A stretch of DNA of 22,156 bases from JAKPNF01 sp031556275 (GCA_031556275.1 JAVBTG010000043.1:1-22156); one strand, 5' to 3'. Positions 8,119 through 16,497 are shown, counted from the stretch's first letter. Notes: generated from the sequence alone by a model not told the origin. Numbers and translations: made by a program.

Positions 8119-9684
8119 TTACACGAGCGGGTCGTCGTTGAAGTCCCACACGGTGAGATTGGTCAAATCGCGCGGCTTGGGCTTGAGGATCAATCCGGCC
8201 ACGCACGTGGAGACAAACATCACGGCATTGCCTAGGAGCATCGTGTAATAAAGCTCAAATTGCATCTCGATCACCTTGAAATGCATGAGCATCGCCCAGA
8301 CGGTGAACGCCAATGTGCAGCCGATGCCGATAATCAGCGAGCGCGTGTCGCCGATGCGCGTGAGCATGCCGATCAGGAATATGCTGGCCATACCCCCGCC
8401 GATCAGGGAGCCGACGATGATCCCGAGGTCGGTAAAAGTCTTGGTGTCCGACAAATAAAACGCCCACGCCCCCAGCATCATCAAAATGGAGACGCCCAGG
8501 GAGAACGCCTTGCCCATGCGCATGTAGTGCTTGTCGGAACGGTTTTTTACAAAATAAGGGCGGTAGATGTCGTTGACGGACACCATGCCGATCGCGCTGA
8601 TGCACCCGCCCAGCGCGGACATGGCGGCGGCCATCGCGGCCGCGATCACCAGCCCCGCGACACCCGGGGGCAGCACGTGCGTGATGAAGTAGGGCATGAT
8701 CTCCTCGGCCTTGTGGCCGTCGGCGCCGTTGAGAATGGCGGTGGCCACGTCCGAGGGATTATGCTGGAAGTAAACCCACAGGCACGTGCCCAAAAACATG
8801 AACGTCCCCCACACCGGCAGGCTTCCGGCGGCCAGAAAATACATGGACTTGCGGGCCTCCTTGGCGGTCTTGGCGGAGCACCAGCGCTGAATGGTCGTCT
8901 GGTCGAATTTTCCCGTGAAGTGCTGCACCACGCCCAGCAATATGAGCATGGGGATCGTCTTTTGCGTGAGCGAAAAGCCTTCGGCCAGCGCCTCCAATTT
9001 TCCGGTGCCGGGATTCAGGTCCATGCAGGAGAGCTTTCCGGCCTCCCACGCCTCGGAAATGATCTGGGAGAGCCCACCGGGAATGAGGTACACAATGACG
9101 GCGATGGAAACCAGCCCCCCGAGAATCAGCACGATCGTCTGGACGACCTCCGTCCACAAGACGGCGCTGAATCCGCCCTTGACGGCGTAGAGCGCGGTCG
9201 CACCCCCGGCGAGTATGATGCACAGCTCCACGCGGATGCCCAGCAGGGGAGAGAGCAGCATCGCCAGCAGATAAATAATCGTGGCGCAGCGCACCATTTG
9301 CATGAGCAAAAACACGCACGCCGCGTAGATCGAGATGCCCGGCCCGAAACGCAAAGAAAGGTATTGGTAGGCGGAGGTCACCGTCCCGCGCCGAAAAAAC
9401 GGCACGAAGAAGTAGGCGGCCAGCAGCATGACGATGGGGAAGGTGAGCGTCGGCAAATAACGCACCCACGCCGTTTTAAAAGCGTCGGCGGGGAAGGCCA
9501 AAAAGGTGACCGAGCTGATCATCGCCCCGATCAGGCTGATGCCCACCGCCCATCCGGGGATGCTGCGCCCGCCCAAAAAATAGTCGTCGGTGCTGCGGTT
9601 GCGTTTCGTGAAATAAAGCCCCAGTCCTATCGTGCCGAGGAAGTAAATCGCCAGTACCAGTGCGTCAATCCAAGTCAGTTCCAT
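8119..9684 (-). CDS. Sodium:solute symporter (SSS/SLC5 family)
   Basis: A 521-residue polytopic inner-membrane protein, the usual size for the family, with about 13 hydrophobic segments. The N-terminus has the family signature 'DDYFLGGRSIPGW' after the first helix, then 'SSVTFLAFPADAF'. A 'TSAYQYLSLRFG' loop before transmembrane segment 4 resembles the equivalent loop in SSS sialic acid transporters ('TSAYEYLEARF'). SSS carriers import sugars, sialic acids or other organic solutes using the sodium gradient. The solute here cannot be read from sequence. The gene is followed 36 bases later by the secreted hydrolase gene, so it probably imports that enzyme's product. A GC-rich hairpin (9713-9737) lies just upstream of the start codon. 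No good Shine-Dalgarno is seen, only GAGA about 9 bases upstream. Confidence 0.95.
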   Translation of the reverse strand: MELTWIDALVLAIYFLGTIGLGLYFTKRNRSTDDYFLGGRSIPGWAVGISLIGAMISSVTFLAFPADAFKTAWVRYLPTLTFPIVMLLAAYFFVPFFRRGTVTSAYQYLSLRFGPGISIYAACVFLLMQMVRCATIIYLLAMLLSPLLGIRVELCIILAGGATALYAVKGGFSAVLWTEVVQTIVLILGGLVSIAVIVYLIPGGLSQIISEAWEAGKLSCMDLNPGTGKLEALAEGFSLTQKTIPMLILLGVVQHFTGKFDQTTIQRWCSAKTAKEARKSMYFLAAGSLPVWGTFMFLGTCLWVYFQHNPSDVATAILNGADGHKAEEIMPYFITHVLPPGVAGLVIAAAMAAAMSALGGCISAIGMVSVNDIYRPYFVKNRSDKHYMRMGKAFSLGVSILMMLGAWAFYLSDTKTFTDLGIIVGSLIGGGMASIFLIGMLTRIGDTRSLIIGIGCTLAFTVWAMLMHFKVIEMQFELYYTMLLGNAVMFVSTCVAGLILKPKPRDLTNLTVWDFNDDPLV

Positions 9685-9712
9685 AATTTAGTGTCTCGCG
9701 CGCGGTTGTAAA

Positions 9713-9737
9713 GGACCGGCCGCGCGCGGGCCGATCC
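9713..9737 (-). promoter_or_regulatory. GC-rich hairpin between prepilin and symporter genes
   Basis: Arms 9713-9721 and 9729-9737 form nine pairs on the minus strand (one G-T wobble) around a GCGCGCG loop. It is followed only by a short TTT, so it may be a weak terminator or attenuator after the prepilin gene, or a leader structure 28 bases before the symporter start. Confidence 0.5.
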
Positions 9738-9807
9738 GAAAGATTGGGTTATAGTTGGTGTTAAGAAAAAGGGTGGGTCGCCTTCGCGCGCGTTGGCGGC
9801 GTCGGCG

Positions 9808-10473
9808 TCAAAGCTTGGCCTCGACAATCGCGTCCTCCGCCTCCACATGCGTGTCGAAAAACAGCCTGTGCCGGACTTTTCCGTGAACAGGGGCGAAGCT
9901 GACAACGCCCAAGGCGTTGAGGTTGTCGACTTCGTAAAGAATGTACATGGATGATGTTTTTCCGTCCAGCTCCGTGACGTTGTGGGGCGGCCGCGAGCTG
10001 GCGGCGCGCCCGAACGGCTCGAAATAATTTTTATCGTCGGTGTAAAAGTTCATGTTCATCTGGTAGCAGGCGCCTTTCTGTGTGTCGTTCATGGCAGTCC
10101 ACGCGGGGCAGATGAAATTTTTCGCCCGCAACGTGCCCCCGCCTATCCATTCCTGCTCCGCAAAATAAGGTTGGATGTGGGCCACCAATTCCGCGCTGGA
10201 TTTGTCCTTGTAGTAACCGGTCTGGTAGGCGTTGAGCGGGCCGGGGAGCATGCCGCCGTTGTCGTTGGCGTACATCTGCACGGCGGAGCCTATCTGGCGC
10301 AGGGTGGAGGCGCACTGGGTTTGGTGGGCCATCACGCGCACTTTGTGGATGGCGGGGATTGTGATGGCCGTGAGCACGCCTATGATGGCGATGACCGTGA
10401 GCAACTCCACCAGCGAAAAGCCGCGCCGCAAATTCCGCGCCGCGACACGGGGATTATATCGAAGGCTTTTCAT
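9808..10473 (-). CDS. Prepilin-type (type II secretion G-like) protein
   Basis: A 221-residue protein with a textbook type IV prepilin leader: a basic N-terminus, then 'RRG|FSLVELLTVIAIIGVL' with cleavage after Gly18, Phe at mature +1 and Glu at +5, followed by a hydrophobic helix and 'QCASTLRQIGSAVQMYANDNGGMLPG'. This architecture is expanded in Planctomycetota and Verrucomicrobiota. Most such proteins end with an H-x9-D-G motif. Here the equivalent is His197-x9-Asp207 followed by Thr208 and His209, a variant with Thr in place of Gly. Pseudopilin-like proteins assemble in the envelope after processing by prepilin peptidase. It lies between a PEP-CTERM protein gene and a symporter gene on the same strand, suggesting a set for handling one substrate. 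No Shine-Dalgarno precedes the start. Confidence 0.93.
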   Translation of the reverse strand: MKSLRYNPRVAARNLRRGFSLVELLTVIAIIGVLTAITIPAIHKVRVMAHQTQCASTLRQIGSAVQMYANDNGGMLPGPLNAYQTGYYKDKSSAELVAHIQPYFAEQEWIGGGTLRAKNFICPAWTAMNDTQKGACYQMNMNFYTDDKNYFEPFGRAASSRPPHNVTELDGKTSSMYILYEVDNLNALGVVSFAPVHGKVRHRLFFDTHVEAEDAIVEAKL

Positions 10474-10744
10474 GGAATGTTATAAAGATGGTTTGCGTAT
10501 GGCCCGCCGCAGGGCAGGCCATGTCTTATGGCAGCGTTCATCCCTCAAAAAAGGGCAAAAGCCGTGAAAAACAGGCACAAAAAGGCCATCCACCCGAGAG
10601 AGCCAAAATCTTCCGTGGAAGACAGCTTCTCCGACTCCCCCTCGGGGGATGGCATTTGTCACTCGGCGCGAACGGCATAAGACCGCCCGCCGCCGGTGTT
10701 CATGTGGGACAAAATGTTCTCGGCATTTCCGACCGCACCACGCC
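10474..10744. other. Structured intergenic region between PEP-CTERM and prepilin genes
   Basis: I find no convincing gene in these 271 bases. They contain several short inverted repeats: TGGCCCGCC/GGCAGGCCA around a GCAG loop (10500-10521, nine pairs with one wobble), a CCCCC/GGGGG hairpin near 10636-10648 and a CTTCC/GGAAG repeat near 10613-10625. None has a strong U-tract on the minus strand. They may be a weak terminator for the upstream gene or a folded leader for the prepilin gene. Confidence 0.4.
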
Positions 10745-11584
10745 TTAGGCGCGGCGGCGGCGGATCAGCGTCACACCGAGCAAGCCAAAACCCATCAAAG
10801 CAGCCATGGCGGCAGGCTCGGGAATGGTGATGTCGGAGGACATTTCGAATTCGCCGATGTAGAAGTCAAAAACTTTCGAGGAAGTGAAGGTAACGTTTTT
10901 GATGCCGAGCGTACTACCAGCATAATTATTGTAATAGCCAACCCCTTCGTACACCAATGTGTCGCCCAACCAAATATCCATCGCTCCGGCGACCAAGGTA
11001 TGGTCCCCGCCATAGATGATGGCGTCTGCACTGTTATTGTAAACCAGTGTCAGTTCTACCGCCTGCTCGACATCATAGGTAGCTAGTATCGTACGGTTAA
11101 TGGCTGTGCCGCCCGATACCGATGTGTAAATATTGCCGCCTTGCAGGAAGATGCAAAACGCGGTGTTGGTGCCCGCCGCCGCGCCGTCGTTTGAAGATAT
11201 GCGCATCTGCAACCCGTTGGCAGTGGATGTTTTATCCATAGTATTCGGGTCGTAGAAACTCATGGAAATCTGTCCGGTGCTGGTGGCTGCCGGTTTGCCA
11301 GGCACATAATAGTACGAAAGAAAACACTGTGCGTTGGTTCCGACTCCGGTGCTGGAAATGGCAAGGTACTGTTTGTCTGTTCCTTGCCCGAAAAATTCAT
11401 CGGTATCCTGTGTGATTTCATAGGACAGGTTCGGATAAGTACTCTGCGGGTAGTTTACAAACCAAGGAGAGCCCAATTGGGTTCCTGCTTCGTAAGAACT
11501 GAAATTATCGGAGAAAGACCCGGCGAAAGCAGGCACGCAAAGCGCCGCGGCGAGCGCCCCGATGGATAGGATCTTGTTTTTCAT
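10745..11584 (-). CDS. PEP-CTERM sorting domain surface protein
   Basis: A 279-residue exported protein. Residues 1-21 are a signal peptide (MKNKILSIGALAAALCVPAFA, cut after AFA). The middle is rich in Thr, Ser, Gly and Tyr with beta-strand patterns, possibly a lectin-like sandwich: it opens with 'FSDNFSSYEAGTQLGSPW', as in LamG/concanavalin-like secreted proteins. The end is a full PEP-CTERM signal: 'IPEPAAMAALMGFGLLG', a hydrophobic helix and a terminal 'RRRRA'. Such proteins are processed by an exosortase and attached to the cell surface or matrix. The gene is upstream of the prepilin, symporter and hydrolase genes on the same strand. The DNA looks less GC-rich than its neighbours. It may bind the polysaccharide handled by the locus; that is inference. 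Confidence 0.95.
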   Translation of the reverse strand: MKNKILSIGALAAALCVPAFAGSFSDNFSSYEAGTQLGSPWFVNYPQSTYPNLSYEITQDTDEFFGQGTDKQYLAISSTGVGTNAQCFLSYYYVPGKPAATSTGQISMSFYDPNTMDKTSTANGLQMRISSNDGAAAGTNTAFCIFLQGGNIYTSVSGGTAINRTILATYDVEQAVELTLVYNNSADAIIYGGDHTLVAGAMDIWLGDTLVYEGVGYYNNYAGSTLGIKNVTFTSSKVFDFYIGEFEMSSDITIPEPAAMAALMGFGLLGVTLIRRRRA

Positions 11585-11860
11585 AGTGCGGTTCTTTTTG
11601 AGGTTTTGGGATTGGTATTAGGTAGGCAATTAACTGTCAGGTAAAAATTGATTTTGGCGTGCTTTATCGAGAAAGGCGCATCGCTTGGAGGTTCTGTTTA
11701 AAAGTGCCCGAACCCGCGCGGCGACATTTTCCCCATATAGGCATTATCGCACATTTCGCATTTTTCCGACCATGTCTTAAACGATGAATGATTTGGCATA
11801 TTTGATGAAATTGCGGAATCTAATATTTATAATTTTCTGTTTAAAAAACATCTTTGGCCG
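11585..11860. other. AT-rich intergenic region upstream of the PEP-CTERM gene
   Basis: These 276 bases separate the hexosaminidase stop from the PEP-CTERM start and hold no gene I can support. They are AT-rich and probably carry the minus-strand promoter of the PEP-CTERM gene; an extended -10-like TGCGATAAT (minus strand, near 11744-11752) is the best candidate, without a clear -35. No strong terminator is visible for the hexosaminidase gene. Confidence 0.4.
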
Positions 11861-13789
11861 TCAGCGAATCACGGAGGACGAGCTGACTTCCCAATGCTTG
11901 AGTCGCGGTTGAATCACCGTCGTCGGATAAACATCACTCAGCGGTTCCTCCAATTCCTCGATGCGATTCTCCCGCGGATTTTTCAGCCACAGGCGCAATT
12001 TATCGCGCAAACGGTCGAGGCGCAGCAACAGCCCGCCGTACCGGCGTTCGATGGTCTCCCAGCCAAACGGCTTGGAAAGCGCGTTCCAGGCACAGTGGTG
12101 CGTCTGCCACAGCTCCTCCACCTCGCGCCGAAGATTGGGCAACAAAGATTCGGCGATGTCCGCAATCTCCCGCGCGTCGCCTTTGGCGTAAGCCGCGCGC
12201 ACCGTCAGGTGCAGTTCAGCTTTCAGCGACAGTGTCTGCGCCAGCCGCGCGGGGAACTCCAATTTTTGCCCCATCGGCGCGTCCTTGGATTGCGCCCACA
12301 GCCGCTTCGCCAAATCCGCATAAAATTCGGGCCAGCGCGCGTCGATATGCTTTTCCAAAAACCCCAGTAACGGGTCGTGCCACAACAGCCACTTGGAAAT
12401 ATTCCCCTCGTTTTCCGCCTCTCCCAAAACGCCCGGAGGCGCGTCCAGAGCGCTGGCCAGTGTCCAAGCCTCATAGGAGATGCCGCAGCTGCCCAGCAAA
12501 TTTTGGCCAATATTTACATCAATGTCTTCCATCTTGTCGGCATAGCCGCATTCGGCGAAAAACTGAATACCGGGCAGGGCGGACTCCAAATCACACTCCA
12601 TCCCGTCGTCGCCCCAAAACGTGCCAAAGGCCTCTTGAACGCCGCCCTCGCGGCAAGCCCGCATGCAGGTGCGCAAGGTCGCGTAAGTGCGCGGCAACAT
12701 CGTCCAAAACCTATCCCACGTCCACACACCGCCCGCGAACACGGGCGCGCGCCCGTTGAGCGCCCGATGCCGCGCGATCCACTCCCTGCAGAAATCAAGA
12801 TCGGTACGGAAGTAATCCCAATAGACCAACTGTACGTCCTTCGGGATCATGTCGGACACCCATTCGGGGATCACGCTCGAGCGGTCATAGTAGGCGTCCG
12901 TCTTGGAGCCGAGCCGAAAATACATGTCGCCCCATATCATGGGTGAAAGCCCGCGCTTGCGGCATATCCCCATCACGCGCTCCAAATGTTCCGACAAAAT
13001 CTCAAACGGCGCGCGCGGCCCGTGGAGGCGGCGGTATTGCCCGCTGCCGATGCCGTGCGCCTCGTCCATTCCGATGTGGATGCGGCGCGAGCGAAAGGGG
13101 GCGATGGCCGCGTCGATCATTTTTTCGATAAACGCCTCCACGGCGGGATCGCCCGCGAGCAAAATATCGGCGGTGTCCCGCAAATGCGCATAGGCGGGCC
13201 AATGCAGCATTTCCTCCAAATGCCCCAGCGTCTGTATGCATGGAACGACCTCGATGCCGAACAAGGCCGCATGCGCGTCAATCCCGCGCAAGTCCTCTTG
13301 GGTATACCGCCCGCGAAAATACCCGAACATCGGTTCCTCCGGGATCTCATAGGTGTCCTCGGTGTAGAGCATCAGTTGATTGATGCCCATCAGCGCGAAC
13401 TGCCCGATCATGCGGCGCAGCACAGACGGCTTTAAAACGGCATTGCGCGAGACGTCGAGCATCATCCCCAGCGACGAAAACCGCGAATGCTGCGCAATAT
13501 CCTCACGCGCCGCCCCCGCCGGCAGTTGCCCCATCAGCAACCCCAACGCGCGAAAGGCGTCGGTCGGTTTGTCATAGGCAATTTCGGTATCCCCATCCTT
13601 CGCCCACCGCAACGAGAATCCCTTGTCCACACCCTGCGGCGCAAACCGCACGCGCACATCTCCTCCTTCATCGTCAAACCGCTCCGGATAAAGCGCGCGC
13701 ACCTCGTCCAGCCCGCCCGCAATCTCCCGTGGGCACGTCTCGGAAGGCAAAATAATTTTTCGAACAGGGGAAGGGAAGGGGATATTCAT
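11861..13789 (-). CDS. GcnA-like beta-N-acetylhexosaminidase (GH20 family)
   Basis: A 642-residue protein. The frame is open upstream to 13984, but I chose the ATG at 13789 because the extra residues are compositionally odd and overlap the upstream gene. There is no signal peptide, so it is probably cytoplasmic. Residues about 10-100 look like the small GH20b-type domain; the TIM barrel follows ('SSLGMMLDVSRNAVL', 'GINQLMLYTEDTYEIP'). The GH20 catalytic pair is visible as 'HIGMDEAHGIG' (Asp242-Glu243), with an aromatic-rich pocket ('MIWGDMY', 'VWTWDRFW'). GH20 enzymes use substrate-assisted catalysis to release terminal GlcNAc or GalNAc. Length and layout resemble streptococcal GcnA-type enzymes. 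It lies 23 bases after the sugar isomerase stop, in one operon. Specificity (GlcNAc, GalNAc or another sugar) is not determined. Confidence 0.88.
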   Translation of the reverse strand: MNIPFPSPVRKIILPSETCPREIAGGLDEVRALYPERFDDEGGDVRVRFAPQGVDKGFSLRWAKDGDTEIAYDKPTDAFRALGLLMGQLPAGAAREDIAQHSRFSSLGMMLDVSRNAVLKPSVLRRMIGQFALMGINQLMLYTEDTYEIPEEPMFGYFRGRYTQEDLRGIDAHAALFGIEVVPCIQTLGHLEEMLHWPAYAHLRDTADILLAGDPAVEAFIEKMIDAAIAPFRSRRIHIGMDEAHGIGSGQYRRLHGPRAPFEILSEHLERVMGICRKRGLSPMIWGDMYFRLGSKTDAYYDRSSVIPEWVSDMIPKDVQLVYWDYFRTDLDFCREWIARHRALNGRAPVFAGGVWTWDRFWTMLPRTYATLRTCMRACREGGVQEAFGTFWGDDGMECDLESALPGIQFFAECGYADKMEDIDVNIGQNLLGSCGISYEAWTLASALDAPPGVLGEAENEGNISKWLLWHDPLLGFLEKHIDARWPEFYADLAKRLWAQSKDAPMGQKLEFPARLAQTLSLKAELHLTVRAAYAKGDAREIADIAESLLPNLRREVEELWQTHHCAWNALSKPFGWETIERRYGGLLLRLDRLRDKLRLWLKNPRENRIEELEEPLSDVYPTTVIQPRLKHWEVSSSSVIR

Positions 13790-13812
13790 GAATGCGGGAG
13801 TATTGAAAATTT

Positions 13813-14562
13813 TCACCTGCAATGCAAACGCATGTGCCCGACGCAATTTTTCAGCGCTGGGACGGGGTCTTGCGGGTCGGCCTCGTATTCGATGACGGCC
13901 ATGCCGTCGAACCCGTTCTGGTTGAGCGCCTCGGTGAACGCGGGCAGATCGAGCGTGCCCTGCCCGACGACGGTGTCCTTCCACTGCGCGTTTTTCTCAA
14001 AGACAAAATCCTTGAAATGGATGCCCGTGATGTGCCCCGCAAACCGCTTGGCCCATTCGACGGGCTGCCCGAAGCGCGGCCCTATCTGCATGCACCACGC
14101 GGTGTCGATGCACAGCCCGATATCAGGCGCGCCCAAGCCCAGCAGGTGCTCGATCACATCCGGCTGCCCGCCGAACATGTAGCCGCCGTGGCAGTGCATG
14201 CCGGCGCGCACGCCGAACTCGCGGGCCAGCGCGCGCGTCTGCGCGATCGCCTTGGTAAAACTGTCCACGCGGAACTGGCAGGAAATATGTTTCACCCCCG
14301 CGGTGGCCGCCGCCTCAAAGAGCGCGCGTTCCGACGACTCGCCCACCAGCGCCTCGACGCCGAGGGAGACGATTTTAACGCCCTCTTTTTTGTAATCCTC
14401 GACTTGGCTCGCCCACACGTCCTTGTTCCAAAAATCCCCGTGCGCCCTGCACACCTCCACGCGATCGACCCCGATCTGGCGCACTTTTCGCGCGACCTCG
14501 GCGTTGTCCTTAAATTCGCGAAAGCAAAAACTCTGTACCCCAAATTCACTGAGCGCGCTCAT
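13813..14562 (-). CDS. Sugar phosphate isomerase/epimerase (xylose-isomerase-like TIM barrel)
   Basis: A 249-residue protein with the AP_endonuclease-2/xylose-isomerase-like fold: an N-terminal 'FGVQSFCFREF', 'VDRVEVCRAHGDFW' (about 32-45), 'GMHCHGGYMF' (121-130), 'IGLCIDTAWC' (148-157), 'GHITGIHFKDF' (176-186) and C-terminal 'GTLDLPAFTEALNQ' with 'AVIEYE' (222-227). Asp153, His182 and Glu225 are plausible metal ligands in this superfamily. Members isomerise or epimerise sugars or cyclitols. No signal peptide, so cytoplasmic. The gene starts the operon with the hexosaminidase, divergent from an AraC regulator 123 bases away. It probably acts on a sugar released or imported by this locus; the substrate is unknown. 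Confidence 0.9.
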   Translation of the reverse strand: MSALSEFGVQSFCFREFKDNAEVARKVRQIGVDRVEVCRAHGDFWNKDVWASQVEDYKKEGVKIVSLGVEALVGESSERALFEAAATAGVKHISCQFRVDSFTKAIAQTRALAREFGVRAGMHCHGGYMFGGQPDVIEHLLGLGAPDIGLCIDTAWCMQIGPRFGQPVEWAKRFAGHITGIHFKDFVFEKNAQWKDTVVGQGTLDLPAFTEALNQNGFDGMAVIEYEADPQDPVPALKNCVGHMRLHCR

Positions 14563-14590
14563 AATATCGGTGTTTTGGTTTTTTTGTAAA

Positions 14591-14619
14591 ATATTAAAAC
14601 CCTATCCCAATACGGTTAA
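14591..14619 (-). promoter_or_regulatory. Candidate promoter for the isomerase-hexosaminidase operon
   Basis: On the minus strand, TTAACC (-35-like, 14614-14619) and TAATAT (-10-like, 14591-14596) are separated by exactly 17 bases, each matching four of six consensus positions. It lies in the 123-base divergent gap shared with the AraC gene at 14686, which also holds a TGATATCA palindrome near 14654-14661. Confidence 0.4.
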
Positions 14620-14685
14620 TTCTGCCTCTAATGATTGCATCGCTCAAGCCATTGTGATATCAAATAAATATATTCTCTTTCAAAA

Positions 14686-15495
14686 ATGTCCCCCTCGCAA
14701 AGAACGGTCAACCCGCCTCCGGAAGGCAACGCCTACGCCGTGGGGTATTATCACCAACCCTTCGGCTGCCATCCCACGCCTTTGCGAATCCCCAAGGGCC
14801 TCGAGCAAATCGAGATCGTCACCGAAGGCCGCGGATGGGTCGAAGTCGAAGACGTTCGGCACATCGAGCTGTCGCCCGGAACCCTCCTCTGGCATGTCGA
14901 GGGCGACCATACGATAGGCCGCAGCGATTTCAAAAACCCCTACCGTTGCCTGTCCCTGCGCTTCCACTCGCCGGGGCGTGTTTCGGCGAGAGGCCATCTC
15001 CCGCACGTGAGCCGCTGGGAAGACATCGCGGCCGTCCATCAATTCGCCCGCGAAGTCATCGGCTGGTACACCTCCGCCGCGCTCAATCAGGGGATCGTAT
15101 TGGATTACATTCTGGCGCGGCTTCGCCTGCAGATCGAGCTGCACGCCCATCGCCAAACGGATGAACACTTGCCGCCGCCGCTATTGCGGGCGCTCGCCTA
15201 CATCGCGGCCAACCAAGCCAAGGTAGTCGTGTTGCCCGACATCGCCCGCGCGGCCCAATGCTCCGTGCCGCTGCTGCACAAAATCTTTCGCCGTCACCTG
15301 CAAAAAAGCCCGCACCAATGGCTCGTGGAGCGGCGCATGGCGGCCGCCCGCGCGCATCTGGCGACGACCAACTGGCCCGTCAAACGCGTCGCGGCGGAGT
15401 GCGGCTTTTATTCCGCGGCGGCCTTCTGCGCCCAGTTCAAGCGCCACGCGGGCATTTCACCCGCCACCTACCGGCGTCAGGCCACGTATAAGTGA
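14686..15495 (+). CDS. AraC-family transcriptional regulator (divergent to isomerase/hexosaminidase operon)
   Basis: A 269-residue regulator. The N-terminal half (about 1-150) is a cupin-like sensor with 'PKGLEQIEIVTEGRGWVEV' and 'LSPGTLLWHVEGDHT'. The C-terminal 100 residues are the AraC DNA-binding domain with two helix-turn-helix motifs: 'VVLPDIARAAQCSVPLLHKIF' and 'WPVKRVAAECGFYSAAAFC', ending in 'FKRHAGISPATYRRQ'. AraC-type proteins usually activate adjacent catabolic genes when a sugar binds the sensor domain. The gene is divergent from the isomerase/hexosaminidase operon with 123 bases between starts, so that operon is its most likely target. A second AraC gene follows 43 bases after its stop. 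No Shine-Dalgarno is visible before the ATG. Confidence 0.93.
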   Translation: MSPSQRTVNPPPEGNAYAVGYYHQPFGCHPTPLRIPKGLEQIEIVTEGRGWVEVEDVRHIELSPGTLLWHVEGDHTIGRSDFKNPYRCLSLRFHSPGRVSARGHLPHVSRWEDIAAVHQFAREVIGWYTSAALNQGIVLDYILARLRLQIELHAHRQTDEHLPPPLLRALAYIAANQAKVVVLPDIARAAQCSVPLLHKIFRRHLQKSPHQWLVERRMAAARAHLATTNWPVKRVAAECGFYSAAAFCAQFKRHAGISPATYRRQATYK

Positions 15496-15538
15496 AACCC
15501 GCTTGCCATTTCGCGGGATATGCTATTTATCTTTTTTG

Positions 15539-16429
15539 ATGAAAAAAGACAGTCTCTTGAAAAAGCGGGTCGCCCAGAAAATCAAGGCGCTGCCCGCCAC
15601 CCCCAAGAACTATTACAAGGGCCGCCGCCGCTGGAGCACGGCGCTCCCCGACAACGTCCTGCTGTTTTCCCGCGCCGACCGCAGCAAGGTGGACTCCAAC
15701 GACCTGTCGACCTACTTTCACCACCGCTGGGTGCTGTTGGTTTCCATGCAGGGCGGCGCCACTATTCAGGTGGACAAAGTCAGCCGCGAGCTGAGCGCGG
15801 GGACAATTTTGCTGATCCCGCCGCTGCACCTGCACCACTACCACAACCTCAACGACAAAAAACTGTGCTGGCTCTTCATCACCTTTGACTGGCCGGGGCA
15901 GACGCCGCCCACGGGAGGGGAGCTTGGCCCCCACACGCTGTCCGAAAAGGCGCTCGCCCACCTGAGCGCGCTCGCCGAACTGTGGCGCGACGACGACTTG
16001 CCGAGCAACACCCTGCTCAGCGCGCAGGTGATGGCGATTTTGCTGCTGATGTTCCCCAACATTGCCGCGCACGCCCCCGTCGCGTCCGGCGAGGAAAACG
16101 AAAGCGCCTTGGTGGCCGCGATCCGCAGGGAAGTCACTTCCCAATCCGGCGAAAACCTTTCCATCTCCGAGCTGGCGCGCCGTGTCGGCATGAGCTCCAG
16201 CCACATGCGCGCGGAGTTTCGCACGCACACGGGCATCAGCCTCGGCCGCTACCTGCGCGAATGGCGCCTGCGCGAGGCGGCCCTGCTGCTTTCGTCAAAA
16301 AACCTTTCCGTCAAGGAGACATCCGAGCGCTTGGGCTTTCGCGACATCTACGCCTTCAGCCGCGCCTTCAGCCGCGCCTTGGGGGTGCCGCCGTCGAGCC
16401 TGCGCACGGGGGCATCCCGCAAAAATTAG
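15539..16429 (+). CDS. AraC-family transcriptional regulator 2
   Basis: A 296-residue regulator. I use the ATG at 15539 rather than the upstream in-frame TTG at 15503. The basic N-terminus (MKKDSLLKKRVAQKIKAL) precedes a cupin-like sensor with 'GTILLIPPLHLHHYHN' (a His-rich strand). The last 100 residues hold the two helix-turn-helix motifs of the AraC family: 'LSISELARRVGMSSSHMRAEF' and 'LSVKETSERLGFRDIYAFSRAF'. It is in tandem with the preceding AraC gene, 43 bases after it, and converges with the lyase gene at 16498. The targets are not obvious from position: candidates are the operon upstream of 14562 or the dehydrogenase/lyase operon. Confidence 0.92.
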   Translation: MKKDSLLKKRVAQKIKALPATPKNYYKGRRRWSTALPDNVLLFSRADRSKVDSNDLSTYFHHRWVLLVSMQGGATIQVDKVSRELSAGTILLIPPLHLHHYHNLNDKKLCWLFITFDWPGQTPPTGGELGPHTLSEKALAHLSALAELWRDDDLPSNTLLSAQVMAILLLMFPNIAAHAPVASGEENESALVAAIRREVTSQSGENLSISELARRVGMSSSHMRAEFRTHTGISLGRYLREWRLREAALLLSSKNLSVKETSERLGFRDIYAFSRAFSRALGVPPSSLRTGASRKN

Positions 16430-16497
16430 CGCGCCGTTTCCAACGCCGTAAACGGGTTGGGCAGCCGCAACCGCTCCTCCCATTCGAGGACGCGCCC

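Noticed and set aside
8260..9711. 483-codon plus-strand open frame opposite the symporter
   Set aside because: Composition is dominated by His, Gln, Asp and Gly, with no domain; the opposite strand encodes a clear SSS transporter.
11692..11846. Direct repeat TTCTGTTTAAAA at 11692-11703 and 11835-11846 in the AT-rich gap
   Set aside because: Twelve bases in AT-rich DNA can easily recur by chance and no further structure surrounds the copies.
13790..13984. Upstream extension of the hexosaminidase frame
   Set aside because: The added 65 residues are Arg/His-rich, overlap the isomerase gene and do not resemble a signal peptide; the start at 13789 gives a normal GcnA-like length.
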